A program made the position numbers and the translations under genes. Below the pieces are notes generated by a model, which made no database searches, was not told the DNA's origin, and worked only from the letters and a program-made list of their open reading frames with translations. A stretch of 64,000 bases of DNA. Origin: Herpetosiphon llansteffanensis. GTDB lineage: Bacteria > Chloroflexota > Chloroflexia > Chloroflexales > Herpetosiphonaceae. The stretch lies in assembly GCF_003205875.1 (NCBI RefSeq), contig NZ_PUBZ01000147.1, positions 96,549 through 160,548 on the forward strand, read 5' to 3'. The number at the start of each line of letters is the position of its first letter. Within the stretch, counting starts at the first letter, position 1. Of this stretch, positions 63,541 through 64,000 are shown one piece after another.

Positions 63541-63797
63541 TGCTATACTCCTTCATGGGTTGATGTTGTGGTGTTCGAGATGCAATTATATGTCCGAATC
63601 AAGCACACAATGGCCTTGCGTGCGAAAGATAGGAGCCAAGGCTTGTTGGTGGATCAGTGAATTACAAATATCTCTCAATCGAATATGAATTTAGTATTAA
63701 TATGATTATATTTTATAGTTATACTCGATGGATTTTATATTCAGTAATTTATTATAAGAAAATTGAAATAAATAATTATAGTTAATAAATAATAAAA
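63541..63797. other. AT-rich gap upstream of the duplicated cassette
   Basis: 257 bases, no ORF. The first approximately 100 belong to the duplication flank; the rest is very AT-rich (TATTAATATGATTATATTTTATAG) and could include promoter elements for the lipoprotein, but no well-spaced -35/-10 pair was found. Confidence 0.4.
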
Positions 63798-63844
63798 GAG
63801 GATTAAGTGAAATCTATTTTTAATTCCGACTTCGCTTAATCCTC
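63798..63844 (-). terminator. Terminator of the partial gene at the window end
   Basis: GAGGATTAAGTGAA and TTCGCTTAATCCTC form a 14-bp stem (one G-U) with a 19-nt loop. On the minus strand it follows the stop at 63888 by about 44 bases and is followed by TTTTATTATTTATT. Confidence 0.7.
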
Positions 63845-63887
63845 CATAACGTATTTCTAATTCATTAGATTATACGCCTGATGTGAG

Positions 63888-64000
63888 TTAGGCATCGTTG
63901 ATAACCGTAAAGGTGAGGACATCGATCCCAAATCGCGCCCGCAATACGGCTTTGACGACGAGATGCGTCACCTTGCTCGCAATGCGGGTCGCCAATCCTT
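63888..64000 (-). CDS. C-terminal end of an unidentified gene, cut by the window edge
   Basis: An open frame of 36 residues enters from the right edge and ends at TAA (63888-63890): RIASKVTHLVVKAVLRAR is followed by FGIDVLTFTVINDA. Regular hydrophobic alternation, good codon choice and a terminator downstream suggest a real gene. Product not recognised. Confidence 0.5.
   Translation of the reverse strand, partial: GLATRIASKVTHLVVKAVLRARFGIDVLTFTVINDA

Larger units (their letters stand above)
62191..63643. repeat. Segmental duplication, unit 2
   Basis: Approximate extent. Second copy of 60000-61453, at offset 2191. The right boundary is near CAAGCACACAATGGCCTTG. The 730 bases between the units contain the AT-rich lipoprotein and the transposase remnant. 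Confidence 0.9.

Overview
The window looks like a chromosomal segment of a filamentous Chloroflexota bacterium, most likely Herpetosiphon or a close relative. This is inferred from protein style and from intergenic DNA full of short-period direct repeats. No database search was possible. Coding density is high apart from repeat-filled gaps. No rRNA, tRNA, CRISPR array or complete insertion sequence was seen.

Layout. 0-9 kb: transaldolase, a methyltransferase, a repeat field, two small unknown genes, the redox repressor Rex, a histidine kinase/response regulator pair and a Tat-exported PhoX-type phosphatase. 9-16.6 kb: peptide deformylase, then a surface-polysaccharide group (UDP-glucuronate decarboxylase, O-antigen ligase-like protein, nucleotide-sugar epimerase, flippase-like membrane protein, DinB protein, glycosyltransferase). 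16.6-32.2 kb, minus strand: an almost complete branched-chain amino acid supercluster read as ilvD-ilvB-ilvN-(38-aa ORF)-ilvC-leuA-pheA-(four-helix S23 protein)-cimA-ilvE-GNAT-leuC-leuD-leuB, ending in a terminator. cimA implies isoleucine synthesis through citramalate, which would reuse LeuCD and LeuB.

The most striking element is upstream of ilvD on the minus strand. A consensus promoter (TTGACA-17-TATACT) is followed by a 30-codon leader ORF with 13 Ile/Leu/Val codons and an 11-bp intrinsic terminator. A 10-nt segment inside the end of the leader ORF repeats the terminator's 3' arm, so it can pair with the 5' arm as an antiterminator. This is a compact three-segment peptide-leader attenuator. 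Behind the terminator lies a second, 36-codon Leu/Ile-rich leader-like ORF with a strong ribosome-binding site.

32-38 kb: small membrane-anchored or lipoprotein paralogues (one interrupted by an in-frame TGA) and a PAS histidine kinase. 37.7-45 kb: gltB, with a long untranslated leader, divergent from a bifunctional rel gene. 45-53 kb: a DUF2568-like protein, an unknown membrane protein, a secreted alpha/beta hydrolase, a glycosyltransferase, prs and glmU. 53-64 kb is an accessory tract, nearly all on the minus strand, of lipoproteins, membrane-anchored proteins, PH-like pairs, a broken HEAT-repeat gene and a lipoprotein/219-aa/145-aa cassette. That cassette has been duplicated (about 60.0-61.45 kb and 62.19-63.64 kb, offset 2191 bp), with a transposase remnant and a very AT-rich lipoprotein between the copies.

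Two repeat classes mark the intergenic DNA: heptamer-like or direct-repeat phrases that recur in at least nine gaps, and a 131-bp C/G-rich inverted repeat present twice.
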